In this document: piece after piece, positions 9,945-20,224 of the stretch
How the letters are laid out: the number at the start of each line of letters is the position of its first letter
Position numbering within the stretch: position 1 is the first letter of the stretch
Assembly (NCBI GenBank): GCA_932294295.1
Contig: OW028585.1
Location: 28,748,220-28,812,219, forward strand
Source of the DNA: Alitta virens
Lineage: Eukaryota > Annelida > Polychaeta > Phyllodocida > Nereididae
DNA length: 64,000 nt
Reading direction: 5' to 3'
Program-made: the position numbers and the translations under genes
The notes under the pieces: model-generated
The model's database searches: none
Told to the model about the DNA's origin: nothing
What the model saw: only the letters and a program-made list of their open reading frames with translations

Positions 9945-10073
9945 TACCGTAACAGAGGGTATTATCGACATGGCGGGTATTATCGACACTCGCATTAGAA
10001 TGTTAACAATTATGTTAACAAACCAATTTAAGTGTCGATAACACCCGCCCTGTCAATAATATCCTTTACGGTA
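9945..10073. mobile_element. Palindromic MITE flanked by TA, 129 bp
   Basis: Begins 'taccgtaacagagggtatta' and ends with the matching complement 'aataatatcctttacggta'. Inner arms 'cgggtattatcgacact' and 'agtgtcgataacacccg' pair with one mismatch. Arms are about 45 bp around a 39-bp centre that is itself AT-rich with two GTTAACA motifs. No second copy of this family is in the window. Confidence 0.8.
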
Positions 10074-10139
10074 CCACACCAAAAACTATTTGACAAATTT
10101 GACTTTCTACGAATATCTATAGCATCCCATAATTTGTAA

Positions 10140-10345
10140 ACTATGATAAATGTAGCGAACCCATAGGGCTCCATAGACAGCCACTGACATTAACTTTTGA
10201 ATGATACTAGAGAATCTCATGCCATCTTTTAAGTTACTAAGTTACTTCAATTACAGCATACAAATCTGAAAGTGTCAGAGAATTTTTGGCATGACTGTAG
10301 TAAACCTCATGACCTTGACCTTTGACCCAAGGTCAAATATCACTT
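10140..10345 (+). repeat. Family G fragment with nuclear-receptor-like tail
   Basis: Family G leader and unit ('atgaacccatag' type, 'gaatgatactagagaatctc', 'ttacttcaattacag'), then 'ttggcatgactgtagtaaacc' and a run of TGACC half-sites. Confidence 0.65.
10316..10328 (-). promoter_or_regulatory. DR1-type nuclear receptor site
   Basis: TGACCTTTGACCC is the complement of GGGTCAAAGGTCA, the classic DR1 recognised by HNF4/RXR-type receptors in animals. A further TGACCT sits at 10310 and an AGGTCA at about 10330. The same core recurs at 41279-41291 in the opposite orientation. Function is not shown. Confidence 0.35.
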
Positions 10346-10580
10346 TCATGTAGATTTAGTTTTCACATTTTCAGGCTTCTAATCATAACAAGCATGGAAT
10401 ATCGTGTTTTTATTGTTCACTGTGTCAACTTGAATCTTTCATAACATTATTGTCAGACGGAACATGACAGCTGATATAACTAAATGGAATTTGATATCTG
10501 GGAAAAACACAAATTAAGACACAACCAAACTCGCTGTATTATCCGCCACTAGAAAACCCACTTAAATACATGCACTTGAA

Positions 10581-10608
10581 TTTATCAACCCCCCCCCCCC
10601 CCCCCCCA
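10581..10608. repeat. Poly-C tract
   Basis: A run of about 19 C in otherwise AT-rich DNA; no family C end was found beside it. Confidence 0.9.
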
Positions 10609-10859
10609 GCCGGAGGAAAAAATTAAATATTTTTTGCACCTGTCATGGCCTGCATCGAGATTTATTGAATTCAAAATGTTGGGCTATTAATTTCAAAATT
10701 TTATGTTCAAGATCAATAAATAAATTTATGATTAAGATCAATAAATAAGCTAAATGTTATCACTGCCCCTGCATTTTGTCTCCCTGTTCAGTCAGAGTTC
10801 AAAAAGGTCACTTGCTCTGTGAGATCATGTGACCTGCCATTCAGCCTCGTTCTGAGAAG

Positions 10860-11157
10860 GGCCCTGGCAACAATGGTGTGAATGGTTGCTAAGGAGCTGA
10901 ATCTGCAAGGGGGGTCATGTTACCCACAGGAACGGTTGCTATGGTGCAGTTCAGTCTCTTTCTAGAAGTGATAGCGGCCATATTGCTAGCAAGCATCTGC
11001 TCACTTCAGCGAAAAGTTAGAGGAAAAAGGAGAAAAAGTGCAAATAAAGAGTTGTTATGGCGACCGTTAGTTAGAACTGGAGAAGATAGAAAGAACGAGG
11101 TTATTCACTTATATACAGATAGGAGTTATCCCAGAGCGTCTAACAGAAATTGAGGAG
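10860..11157 (+). other. Short ORF in a region with X-box-like half-sites
   Basis: A 78-codon frame (10917-11153) starts with a hydrophobic stretch (VQFSLFLEVIAAILLASIC) and turns basic (RKVRGKRRKS), so it could encode a small membrane-anchored peptide. There is no homology I recognise and no flanking splice or poly(A) signal. The 5' side holds 'ctggcaaca', 'ggttgctaagg' and 'ggttgctatgg', which are X-box-like half-sites. I favour non-coding. Confidence 0.2.
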
Positions 11158-11330
11158 CAGTGGCGGATCCAGGCAATTTCAGACGGGCAGGCGACCGTCA
11201 TTAAATTGTCAGTGCCTCTCCCTAACTGATGGCTATTTCTGCAATGTTAATATTGGCGCCAAACAGCTAGGGTGAGGGGAGGGGGGGGAATTGTGCATGC
11301 CTGTGGTGCCCCCTTCTGGATCCGCACCTG
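11158..11330. mobile_element. hAT-like MITE family C
   Basis: Ends CAGTGGCGGATCCAGG and 'ctggatccgcacctg'. A short G tract (11279-11288) lies inside. No clear target duplication is seen. Confidence 0.7.
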
Positions 11331-11540
11331 GAGAGCAATCTTGAGGCACAAGGAATTCATAAGTGATGGTAAAGTAATCACTAGTAAGGACAGATTGGGC
11401 CTCCAAGAGGAAATGTCAGGAAAATTTATTTAATATTGCGTTCACTCTCAATATTTTCGCATTCCCCAAATATTTCTGCATTCAATTGCAATGATTTTGT
11501 TCCCTCACAAGTAACACGTTCCCTCCCAGAGATTGCGAGG

Positions 11541-11836
11541 GGTGGGGGCCTAGCTTAGTGGTAGTGCTCTGGACTTCCAACCACTTGGTCCCGGGTTCGA
11601 TTCCCGATCGAGCCTAAGTTGGATGGCTGTTTCATCCTTCGTCTCATTGCCATGGTCTCTGCCTGTCCTAGTTAGCCCATCAGGTGCAGTAATACCGGAC
11701 GTAACATAATAAAACTCAACCACAGTGGTGGATCAGCTCAATGAAACCCATGAGTGAGATGTCTGGCGGAGGAACTCATGAGTGGCGAATTATATAGGGA
11801 TATAGCCCTAATCCACCCACCCACATCTCAGAGATT
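11541..11836 (+). mobile_element. tRNA-derived SINE family 1, full length, long subtype
   Basis: The head reads GGGGGCCTAGCTTAGTGGTA (A-box region), an anticodon-loop-like 'cttccaa', then GGGTTCGATTCCC (perfect B-box). The loop and T-arm resemble tRNA-Gly(UCC); the 5' acceptor strand has no good partner, so it is no tRNA gene. The body includes 'aagttggatggctgtttcat'. Before the CCACCCACCC tail there is an extra block of about 100 bp ('acagtggtggatcagctcaa' to 'gagtggcgaatt') that the other copies lack. Confidence 0.88.
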
Positions 11837-11926
11837 GCGTTCCCTCGCATAAATCACAGTCTGTATTTAAGACACTTTATTGCAAATTTTGCCATTTTAG
11901 ATTAAACAATTAAATGTTGGGGGCTT

Positions 11927-12072
11927 CGTGTTGGGTGTCTGTGCAAAGACAAGTAAAATACTCCAGCCACGGGGTAAATGTGAAACATGGTGTGGACTCC
12001 AAGCAGCCTTATCATCTCATCACTACATCAGCCTGCAGGACTGCAGCTGGTCATTTACGCTGACTAATCATG
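11927..12072 (+). mobile_element. SINE family 2 fragment
   Basis: Body phrases 'tctgtgcaaagacaagtaaa', 'ggggtaaatgtgaaacatgg', 'gactccaagcagccttatca', 'catcactacatcagcctg' and 'gctgactaa'. Confidence 0.75.
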
Positions 12073-13373
12073 AGTTTCAGAACAACTTGGGCAATACAAA
12101 ACAATATGCAAGATAATATCATGCCATCTTTAAGTGACAACTGGTCACTCCCAATTCTCAATACTTTTGAACCTGACTGTAATTGAGTAAAATTGACACA
12201 ATTTTTATTGTTATTAAACAAAACAAAACTCTCCAGACAATCTTTATGTGTCGAATGAGCCCTGTTACATGTCAACCAGCCAGCCCAGCCAAGTTCGCCA
12301 GCTGGATCGAAGCTGGAAAATATCCAGATTAAAAAGTTTGATAACTGAAGTCGACCCAGCCCAGGCTGCCAAACGCTGATAACGCACAATGGCTACAGCT
12401 TGTTTATGGAGAGAAATGTCTGCAAGAACTTGGTGAACAGTCTCACAATTACATGTAACTATTAAATTGGTAAGACAATAAATTTGTAATAAAGTGGAAT
12501 GCTATTATTTATTAGAGACCACCTTGCTTTTGAGACCAGCTCACTTCACTATTATGACCACATGACCATTAAGACCACCTCAGTTTTAAGACCATCTCAC
12601 TATTAAGACCACCTCATTATAAAGACCACCTCACTATTAAGACCACTTCATTATTAAGACCATCTCACTATTAAGACCATCTCACTATTAAGACCACCTT
12701 ACTATTAAGACCACCTCATTATAAGACCATCTCACTATTAAGACCATCTCACTATTAAGGCTACTTCACTATATTATTGCCATTGTATTTTACCTAACTA
12801 TTAAGACCACCTCACCATGACGACCAGTATATTTTGCACCAAGGGTGGTCTTAATGGCGAGGTATTATACCTCACCTAATGTGTTTTAATTTATTATTAC
12901 TCGATATAAGTTTCTTAAAATATAACTGAAACATTAATATTGAAAATCCTTAAATTATATATTTCCTATAAAATATATTATCAATAAAGTTCAACTCTTA
13001 CAAATTACATATATATTTTGAAGAATTTTAAATTATAGGCCCCCTATATATTTTTAAGAATTTTAAATTACATATATATTTTGAAGAATTTTATGTTTCA
13101 TTTAACTTAAAAAATACCTATTCAGATTTCCCAACATTCTGTTTTTACAAATGACCGTTTAGACTTTTGATAACAAGCGCCTGCTCGGTGTTGATATCAA
13201 CCTGTGACATGATATCACCCAGTGGAATTATATCACTTGGAGAGAAAGTTGATATCACAGTACAATATGTACTGCTCACCACTAAAAACAGCTGCTGTAC
13301 ATACAATATTCTCTCGCCATTAAGACCACCCTTGGTGAAAATTTGATATTCTTATTAGTGAGGCAGTCTTACG

Positions 13374-13490
13374 CTGATAGCATTCCAAATAGGCCCAGCG
13401 TCGTTTCTATATCGGCCACTGTTGGAACAACATCAAATCAACATCGCTGACATCGTGCCGATGTTGAAACGATTTGGAATGCTATCTAGG
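13374..13490. mobile_element. Inverted-repeat MITE family B
   Basis: Starts 'gatagcattccaaat' and ends 'gatttggaatgctatc'. Inner arms carry 'cgtcgtttctatatcggcc' and 'aacatcgctgacatcg'. Complete copy inside the foldback-like element. Confidence 0.85.
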
Positions 13491-13535
13491 TAATAGTGAA
13501 ATGGTAAAATTGAGGTGGTCTTGATAGTGAGGTGT

Positions 13536-13632
13536 CAACGTCGGTGCAATGTCAGCGATGTTAATACGATGTTGTAATGACAGTGGCATTTATGGAAACG
13601 ATGCTGGGCCGATCTGGAATGCTGTCTGGGTT
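13536..13632. mobile_element. MITE family B, left end truncated
   Basis: Reads 'gtcagcgatgttaatacgatg', 'gaaacgatgctgggccgat' and ends 'ctggaatgctgtctggg'. The left terminal arm is missing and replaced by a 17-bp unit. Confidence 0.8.
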
Positions 13633-13861
13633 AGGCAAGGTGAGGTGGTCTTAATCGTAAGATTTCACAGTGAGGTGGTCTTAATAGAGAGGTGGTCTTA
13701 ATAGTGAGGTGGTATTAATATTGAGATGGTCTTAATAGTGAGGCGACCAGTCTTAATAGTAGGTGGTCTTAATAGTGAGGTGGTCTTAATATTGAGGTGG
13801 TCTTTATAGTGAGGTGGTCTTAATAGTGAGTTGGTCTTAGTAGGGTAGTCTTACAATCAAC

Positions 13862-14075
13862 TGAGACGTTAAACTGGAGGTGCCTTGTACTCATTGTCTA
13901 TGCTGAGGCAAGTCAAAGACCCCACCCATGGGGTAAAAAGTGTTAACATGGTGGAGACGCCAAGAAGCCTTGTCATCTCATCATTACATCTGCCTGTTAG
14001 ATGGTCATATAAGCTGACTAAGCTTCAGACCCAGTAGCATTGCTACAATACAATACAATACAATACAATACAAAA
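13862..14075 (+). mobile_element. SINE family 2 with (CAATA)n tail
   Basis: From 'gagacgttaaactggagg' through 'aagctgactaagcttcagac' and 'ccagtagcattg' to five or six CAATA units. This copy and those at 50562 and 62456 end in CAATA-type repeats, giving the 3' end of the family. Confidence 0.85.
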
Positions 14076-14080
14076 TTCCA

Positions 14081-14721
14081 TACACTTTAACATCACTGCA
14101 GAATAAATTGTGAAAAAAAACAAAGCAATGAAAAACGCATTACTGAAAGCATTATTCACCTGAATTTGAATCGAATTAAATGACCATGGCATTGTAAAAG
14201 GGGTTTTTATCCCCTCCACAAAATAAGGGGTGGGCAACATGTCAAGGGGTCAAAAAGGTCATACGGGGTGGATAAGAAGGGGGTGACAAAATCCCTACCA
14301 CCCTGAGGAATTGAGAGTATTTTACCCCAGGGCTAGAAAAATCCAGAATTCATGATTTTGTGAATTGTTTGTGGTCAGATCAGAGGGGAGTCCAGTGTTG
14401 ATCTTTTGTTTTGTTTACCAAGACATATTGCAAATTCCAGTCGGCAAAGACAGTATATAGGGGCTTCTGAGTTTAGGGAATTACACTGTATCGACTGTGA
14501 ATACTCCTATATTTAAATTTTCCAATTAACAACCAATTTTTACATCAACATCTTTTTGTGCCATGATCAAGGCCTGCATTAAAAATTCAGCAATGTAATA
14601 CACTTTTCGGTAATTTTTAAAATGAATTAATATTGTACGGTTATGGAAAATATATTAAATTGCAGAATTAGGCTAATGTAGATTAGCTTAATTGTGCAAT
14701 TTAAACGTTGTTTAAATGACC
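14081..14721. other. No feature recognised
   Basis: Mixed AT-rich DNA with a G-rich stretch at 14215-14330 ('ggggtgggcaacatgtcaagg'). No inverted or tandem repeat was found. Confidence 0.45.
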
Positions 14722-14826
14722 TCCAGTTTCTGACTGACTGACTGACTGACTGACTGACTGACTGATTGATTGACTAATTGATTGACTGACTGACTGATTG
14801 TTGACTGACTGACTGATTGACTGAAT
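14722..14826 (+). repeat. (CTGA)n microsatellite with TTGA variants
   Basis: About 25 tetranucleotide units. Confidence 0.95.
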
Positions 14827-15154
14827 CACTTGGTCATCAAGTTTTGAGTCAAATCTGATGGACCCAATATCGAATATAAAAAATATAAAAATCTTTCAAG
14901 GAATTGAAATTTTACGTTTTTAGAAAGTTCATACAGAACCTTCTAAAGTAGCCAGACTGAATATACTAATTATAATCTGATTTATTGAATTCTAACAATT
15001 GATTGATATTCAAACACACACATAAATATATATATGTACCTAAAAATGTACCTGTAAGAACTTGCTGCAATATTTTATAATCAATTTCACGTGGTAAACT
15101 TATTTTGACAAGTTTATTTAGTAATATAATTTATAATATTTCTGCAAGCTTTTC

Positions 15155-15480
15155 TAGGGTCCACACTTTTATAATGTGACAATGTTTTATCCGTGTTAGT
15201 TAACATGATAATTTAAATATTGGGCTGATATTTTGTTGATATATGTGGGGAATATTATCTCAAACATTGCTGAAATGTTTTGGGAGTCAATGTTATCACC
15301 TTGTGACAATTTGGTCTACAGTATTGAATGTTGTCAATATGAATTGGCAATCATTTTTGGGAACATTACTTAAAAACATGACTTTCATTTTTTAGGGTCC
15401 GCACTTTAATGTTGTGACAACAATAGTCAAATTTCGTGGCATGAATGTTAAAACCTGTTCATGTTTGCAGGGAATGTTTA
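15155..15480 (+). repeat. Family H dispersed repeat, copy 1
   Basis: Contains 'ttttctagggtccacactt' and later 'ttagggtccgcactttaatg', each followed by 'tgtgacaa'. It aligns along its length with 55900-56235 ('ttgggagtc', 'gttatcaccttgtgacaat', 'ggtctacagtattgaatgtt') and partly with 53735-54090. Class unknown. Confidence 0.75.
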
Positions 15481-15680
15481 AAACTTAAAATTATCTCATT
15501 CTGTCAGTCTGTCCAAAGTCCAAACTTGCATCCAAGCATCTTTCTATCTCTGTGTGTATTTCTAAGTTTGTCTATCTGTCAGTTTGTCTGTCTGCCATGG
15601 TGACATATGCTGCAAGTTTTAATTACAACCCACCTGGCACCAACAAACAACCTCTGATGACTTCCTTTCATTTCCATGGC

Positions 15681-15709
15681 AACCAATTGTTACCCTAGCA
15701 ACCAATCAA
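15681..15709 (+). promoter_or_regulatory. X-box flanked by CCAAT boxes
   Basis: GTTACCCTAGCAAC (15689-15702) fits the RFX X-box pattern with a 2-bp spacer. CCAAT motifs lie on both sides (AACCAATT at 15681, AACCAATC at 15700), and 'ccatggcaac' lies just upstream. No gene start is visible nearby. Confidence 0.35.
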
Positions 15710-15952
15710 GGTTAACTACTTTTGAAAAACCCCTTTGGGAGTATCGTGCAACACTCGACCACCTGTGCAGGCTCAGTGTTTGCGTTTTACAACGTCTTTA
15801 TAACGTTTTTACAACGAAAACCCAAACAACCCACGAGTGACCTCTACGCAACCATGAAACGTGCACTATATGACCTTGAAAAGTGAAAAGTGAAGTGTCA
15901 GCAAAATTTCTTTCAAAAGTTAAATTTAGTTTCTTTTCTTAACACTTATGTC

Positions 15953-16314
15953 GTCACCTCACAGCCCAGCGACCTAATTATGTACATGTTTTGCTCTTTT
16001 ACTACTCTGAAGTAAATTAATCAATTTCTCTTGCAGTCTATAGGCTGGCTTATGGTATTAAAGGTCTAACAATGAAATTACAGAATAATTAGATGTTCAT
16101 GTGCTGAGTTTACGCAATTCTTGTTCTTACAATCAGGCAATGCAGAAAAATTGCCTAAACTCAAAAAATATAAATCCATTTTTCTTATAGTTTTAAGAGA
16201 AGATTTCTCAAGTCTATACTCAGCCTATCGGCTACATAGTTTAACCAATCATTTTGTTTAACTAGGTAAACCAGCAAAGAACGTCCATAATTAGGTCGCT
16301 GGGCTGTTAGGTGA
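15953..16314. mobile_element. TIR element with 30-bp ends
   Basis: The left end 'gtcacctcacagcccag' plus CGACCTAATTATG is matched by its complement at 16285-16314 with one mismatch in 30. The interior has a weaker second inverted pair ('ctataggctggcttatgg' and 'cagcctatcggctacat'). 23850-24040 is a diverged relative that shares 'cggctggcttat' and the right flank 'gacagcacacagtg'. Confidence 0.75.
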
Positions 16315-16765
16315 CAGCACACAGTGTTTAGTCAGGTCATACTTGTTACTGAAACTCACTCACACAAAACATAATTAATAATTTCCAAAAATCATATCAT
16401 GCTTATCTATATAAAAAGTCAGTCCTATCTCATTTTTGGTCATGATGAGATAGACGCAATAAATGTTTCACTAATGACATCTAACATTATAGGAATTTAG
16501 TTAGCCATTAACAAGAGGATTTTCCACGATAACAGCTATATCAAAACTACAGTAAATGTATATATTTGATATCTATCTTTCGACTAATTAAAAATCAGGA
16601 AGATAATTTCATTTTACGAGAAGTTTATATTCCAAATTAATGCATATGGCAGCACAGTATTTATTGCCTATCAGATAATAATATCAAACGATCGTCAAAA
16701 CATTTTTAATTAATATCAAGGAAGAGGATGGTAAGAAATATGTACAATGGGATCCCCCTTAAGCC

Positions 16766-16920
16766 TACATGACCAAATGTGCCACATGCGTTTTCCATGA
16801 GAAGGATAAATGCATGGAAAACGCATGGTTTTTGCCTAATTAAAATGAGGCTCAAACCATGCGTTTTCCATGGGTTTATCCAAACACATGGAAAACGCAC
16901 GTGGCACATTTGGCCATGTA
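16766..16920. mobile_element. Palindromic MITE family A, full length
   Basis: TACATGACCAAATGTGCCAC to GTGGCACATTTGGCCATGTA. Left arm carries CACATG, right arm CACGTG. Confidence 0.92.
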
Positions 16921-16962
16921 CCTCATTATAACTACTGAATTTTGTACCCTAGTTATTATCAA

Positions 16963-17012
16963 GCCGTATCATCTCATCATTACATCTGACTAATCAATAC
17001 AATATAATCCAA
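16963..17012 (+). mobile_element. SINE family 2, 3' fragment
   Basis: Only 'ccgtatcatctcatcattac', 'atctgactaa' and 'caatacaatat' remain. Confidence 0.55.
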
Positions 17013-17159
17013 TATTAAGTTCAATATAATTCATTAGAGATTTCCTACAACAAACCTACAATCATGCAAAGCAAAAATATATTGAGATTTGGATGTAAAT
17101 AAGTACCAAACTTCCCATAACTTTTACTCTACAATGATAATTGAAGACAATACAATGTC

Positions 17160-17225
17160 TTGAATACATTAAATACATAGTCATAGATAGACAGCCACAA
17201 ACTTCAACTTTTGAATGATAATGTT
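17160..17225 (+). repeat. Family G fragment, interrupted by family D
   Basis: Reads 'gacagccacaaacttcaactt' and 'ttgaatgataatg', then is cut by the next element; 'agagaaaattttgaactaag' continues after it. Confidence 0.5.
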
Positions 17226-17230
17226 CTGAA

Positions 17231-17531
17231 CAGGGCCGTAGCCAGACTTCAAAAATAGAGGAGGCGAAATCCTACTTTCATGGCCTTCACTTCCACAAGT
17301 TCAATAGGCTTATAACTTCCAAACTAATTATTATTTGCTAATTGCAAGAAAGAGATGTACACTCAGTAGTTTTCCTTTAGTTTATGTACAAAGGCAAGTC
17401 ATAAATGTTATATTAACAAAAAAGTCCATCAAACACAAATTTATTGCCAATTTTGCCAAACAAATTGGTTAATTTGTCCCAAAATCAGAGGAGGACACGG
17501 CCTCCTCTGCCTCTGCCTGGTTACGGGCCTC
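17231..17531. mobile_element. TIR element family D, GGGCCGTAGCCAG ends
   Basis: Left end CAGGGCCGTAGCCAG; right end 'ctggttacgggcct'. Interior phrases 'aataggcttataacttcc', 'tgtacaaaggcaagtcata' and 'gtccatcaaacacaaattta' are found, inverted, at 47363-47672. The subterminal 'aggaggcgaaat' and 'ggcctcctctgcctctgcc' are also inverted relative to each other. The ends resemble hAT elements. Confidence 0.75.
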
Positions 17532-17624
17532 AGAGAAAATTTTGAACTAAGTATCTTGAATTAGTTGGAACTTGCATGCAAAACTTAACTTGTAAACTTG
17601 AATTACGATATTGTTACCCCATAG

Positions 17625-17705
17625 TCATAAACTACAATGATAAATGTTATGAACCCATAGCCATAGACAGCCGCTAACATTAACTTTTGAATGATACTAG
17701 AGAAT
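17625..17705 (+). repeat. Family G fragment
   Basis: 'aactacaatgataaatgtta', 'gaacccatagccatagacag', 'gaatgatactagagaatct'. Confidence 0.65.
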
Positions 17706-18530
17706 CTTTTAATCTATAATAGTAATAATAAAATAAATGAATATAAAATAAAATAATGCTGATGCAAGAATTAAGACAGTTTAGTTAAAAAAAATTGTCA
17801 TAATAAGATAAATGATAATAAAGTGAAAAGATAAGAAAAGAAAATATAAGTTCTTCTTCAATCAATGTAATCTGCACAAGGCCATATTTGAACTGGATTT
17901 GGCCCCACTTCATTGCATTTGACAGTAAAACCTGGCACAGACACCTATAACTAGTATAGAACAGAGAACATAGGGTGTTCGCACACAGAGTGACTCAGCC
18001 TATTAATCATTAGTTGCAGTGAATTCTTGATTTACATGTTATGTAAATATTAGGTGGACAAGTCAAGTCTTTGGACAAATGAGTTCTAAAAGTCTAGGCC
18101 TACTGTAGGGGGTGTTACAGTCAAAATACCCCTCTAGTTGGCCACACACAGGTCCCATGGGAAGTGAGGGGAAATATGGGTAAGATTTTGGCTATTGGAT
18201 TTATGATAAAATATTAATAAAATATGATAATATATGAAAGAGTATTATCTTCTTTTTTTTCTACCAAAAAAACTAGGTAAGTAAGTATTAAATATTAATA
18301 AAATATAGTAATATCTGATAGAGTATTATCTTTAAGGTAAGTAATAAGTATACTGATTGGCTACAATTAAAATATAATATTATCGAAGTACACTATATAA
18401 AATAATATAAATTCACATATTATATAGAAGAAAAAAAAACCAATAAAATTTTTTAAAAGAGCAAATAGTAAAAAAAAAAAAAAAAAATTCCAGCAATATT
18501 AATTTGCTTTCGGTCATAATTCACTTTCCC
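17706..18530. other. AT-rich unique DNA
   Basis: A/T runs and short repeats ('aatattaataaaatatgata' at 18200 and again at 18295). No gene signal. Confidence 0.5.
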
Positions 18531-18535
18531 AGTAC

Positions 18536-18605
18536 ATGTGTAACATGGTGGAGTCCCCTTAAGCCATTTCATCTCATCACTACATCTGCCTCTGACAACT
18601 TATTG
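18536..18605 (+). mobile_element. SINE family 2 fragment
   Basis: 'gtgtaacatggtggagtcc', 'catctcatcactacatctgcc'. The 99-codon frame at 18504-18803 runs through it and is not credible. Confidence 0.6.
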
Positions 18606-18946
18606 TCATATTTACAGCAGATCACACCTCAGTACACAAGCACTCGGACAACACTGGTCAGAAAATGGAACAATTATGAATTAAAATGCATTTCTAATTT
18701 ATTATATTTTCTCACTCAACGAGATACATGTAACAGGGTCTGGATAAGTTGGGGTAAGGGATTTAACCCCCAGAGAAGCCCCAGCCTCCATAATGACCAT
18801 TAAATGTTAATAGATTTATCTGCGAAGCTGTCTCTCTTGTCAGTGCAAATTGACCACTGGTCAGCAAATGTAACCAGGCCAGTGCTGGGGCTACAACAGT
18901 CTATCTGGGCTCCTCAATAAGTTACATCAATACTGCATGTTGATAC

Positions 18947-19158
18947 ATAGATAGATAGATAGTTAGATAGACAGATAGGTAGATAGGTAGGTAGATAGAT
19001 AGATAGATAGATAGATAGCTACATAGATAGATAGATAGATGGATAGATAGGTAGGTAGGTAGCTAGATAGATAGACAGATAGACAGATAGACAACTACAT
19101 AGGTAGATAGATAGATGGATAGGTAGGTAGATAGATAGAGAGATAGATAGCTAGCTAC

Positions 19159-19190
<32 letters not shown>

Positions 19191-19286
19191 GTAGGTAGCT
19201 AGATAGATATACAGATAGACAGATAGACAGCTACATAGGTAGATAGATAGATGGATAGGTAGGTAGATAGATAGAGAGATAGAGAT
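18947..19286 (+). repeat. (GATA)n array with higher-order duplication
   Basis: GATA units with GGTA, GACA and GCTA variants. A block of about 130 bp is present twice (about 19018-19147 and 19152-19280), recognisable by the shared variant order 'gacagatagacagatagaca' then 'ctacataggtagatag' and 'gagagatag'. Confidence 0.9.
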
Positions 19287-19289
19287 ATA

Positions 19290-19865
19290 ATATAAAATTA
19301 CAAGTTATCTATAGCCAGAAAGCTATATAGCTATTTCAGCATCTTTTATCCAAATTAATGAGATACCTTAGACATAAATTCTAAACAATCCACAAAGATA
19401 TACAGCAAGACAGACGGAGATATACAGACAGGCATTTTTCACCCTACCCTAAACATCTCTCTCAACTTGAAAGCCAATTATTGTAAATTAACAAATTTCT
19501 AGGAATTGCCGAGTGGTCTGGAATAATTCAATTGACTGGTCTGCCCAGATGCCAAATTTGAGAATGTTGTTTATAAACAGTTTCAAGAAACGCACCCCGC
19601 CCGACCTCAAGTGCCATCTAGTGATTATTCTAATTGGTCACTTTTGACCTTCGAAATAATCTCAAGGTCATATAGTGTGTGGAATTTTCAGATTGCAAAG
19701 TGCTAATTTGACAGATCTAACTAGCTAATTTGATCACAGAGTTCACTGACTAACTGACTGAATTGACTGACTACTGACTGCAAGAACCCAATAAAACAAC
19801 CGCCTCAAACCAACGAATTTACGAACTGACTAACTGGTCAACTGATTAAACCAACATCCATATAC
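19290..19865. other. Mostly unique DNA with a nuclear-receptor-like half-site pair
   Basis: At about 19645-19675, 'ttgaccttcgaaata' and 'tctcaaggtcatatag' give two extended half-sites. The phrase 'cactatatgacctt' is shared, inverted, with about 15860. Degenerate CTGA units lie near 19745. Confidence 0.3.
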
Positions 19866-19867
19866 AA

Positions 19868-20218
19868 ATTTAAGTATATAGATATATAGATATATAGATA
19901 GATATATAGATAGATAGATAGATAGATAGATAGGTAGGTAGATAGCTAGATAGATAGAGAGATAGATAGATAGATAGATAGACAGATAGATAGGTAGGTA
20001 GATAGGTAGGTAGATAGATAGCTAGATAGCTAGCTAGCTAGATAGATAGATATATAGATAGATAGATAGATGGATAGATAGATAGATGGATAGCTAGATA
20101 GATGGATAGCTAGATATATAGGTAGATAGTTAGATAGATAGATAGATAGATAGATCTATAGATAGATAGATAGATAGTTTATTGATTGATAGATAGATTG
20201 ATTGATTGACAGATGAAT
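19868..20218 (+). repeat. (GATA)n array, about 350 bp
   Basis: GATA with ATAT, GGTA and GCTA variants, decaying into 'attgattg' at the 3' end. Confidence 0.95.
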
Positions 20219-20224
20219 TGATTG

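Larger units (their letters stand above)
12515..13860. mobile_element. Composite foldback-like element with 17-bp-repeat arms
   Basis: Left arm: about 16 units of TAAGACCACCTCACTAT-type repeats, 12535-12800, with a stray unit at 12835. Right arm: about 13 units in reverse orientation, 13638-13860. Between them lie AT-rich DNA with tandem 'ttttgaagaattttaaatta' pieces (13000-13095), a GATATC-rich block (13175-13260) and two family B elements. Long inverted arms built from short tandem repeats are the hallmark of foldback transposons. The alternative is two unrelated arrays that happen to face each other. Confidence 0.55.

Noticed and set aside
10917..11153. Small membrane protein gene
   Set aside because: Composition is suggestive, but there is no homology, no transcript signal, and the frame length is within chance.
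11541..11620. tRNA-Gly gene
   Set aside because: Good A- and B-boxes and a Gly-like anticodon loop, but the acceptor stem does not pair and the same body follows in four copies: a SINE head.
12051..12389. 112-codon minus-strand ORF
   Set aside because: Overlaps a SINE fragment at one end and has no splice or promoter context.
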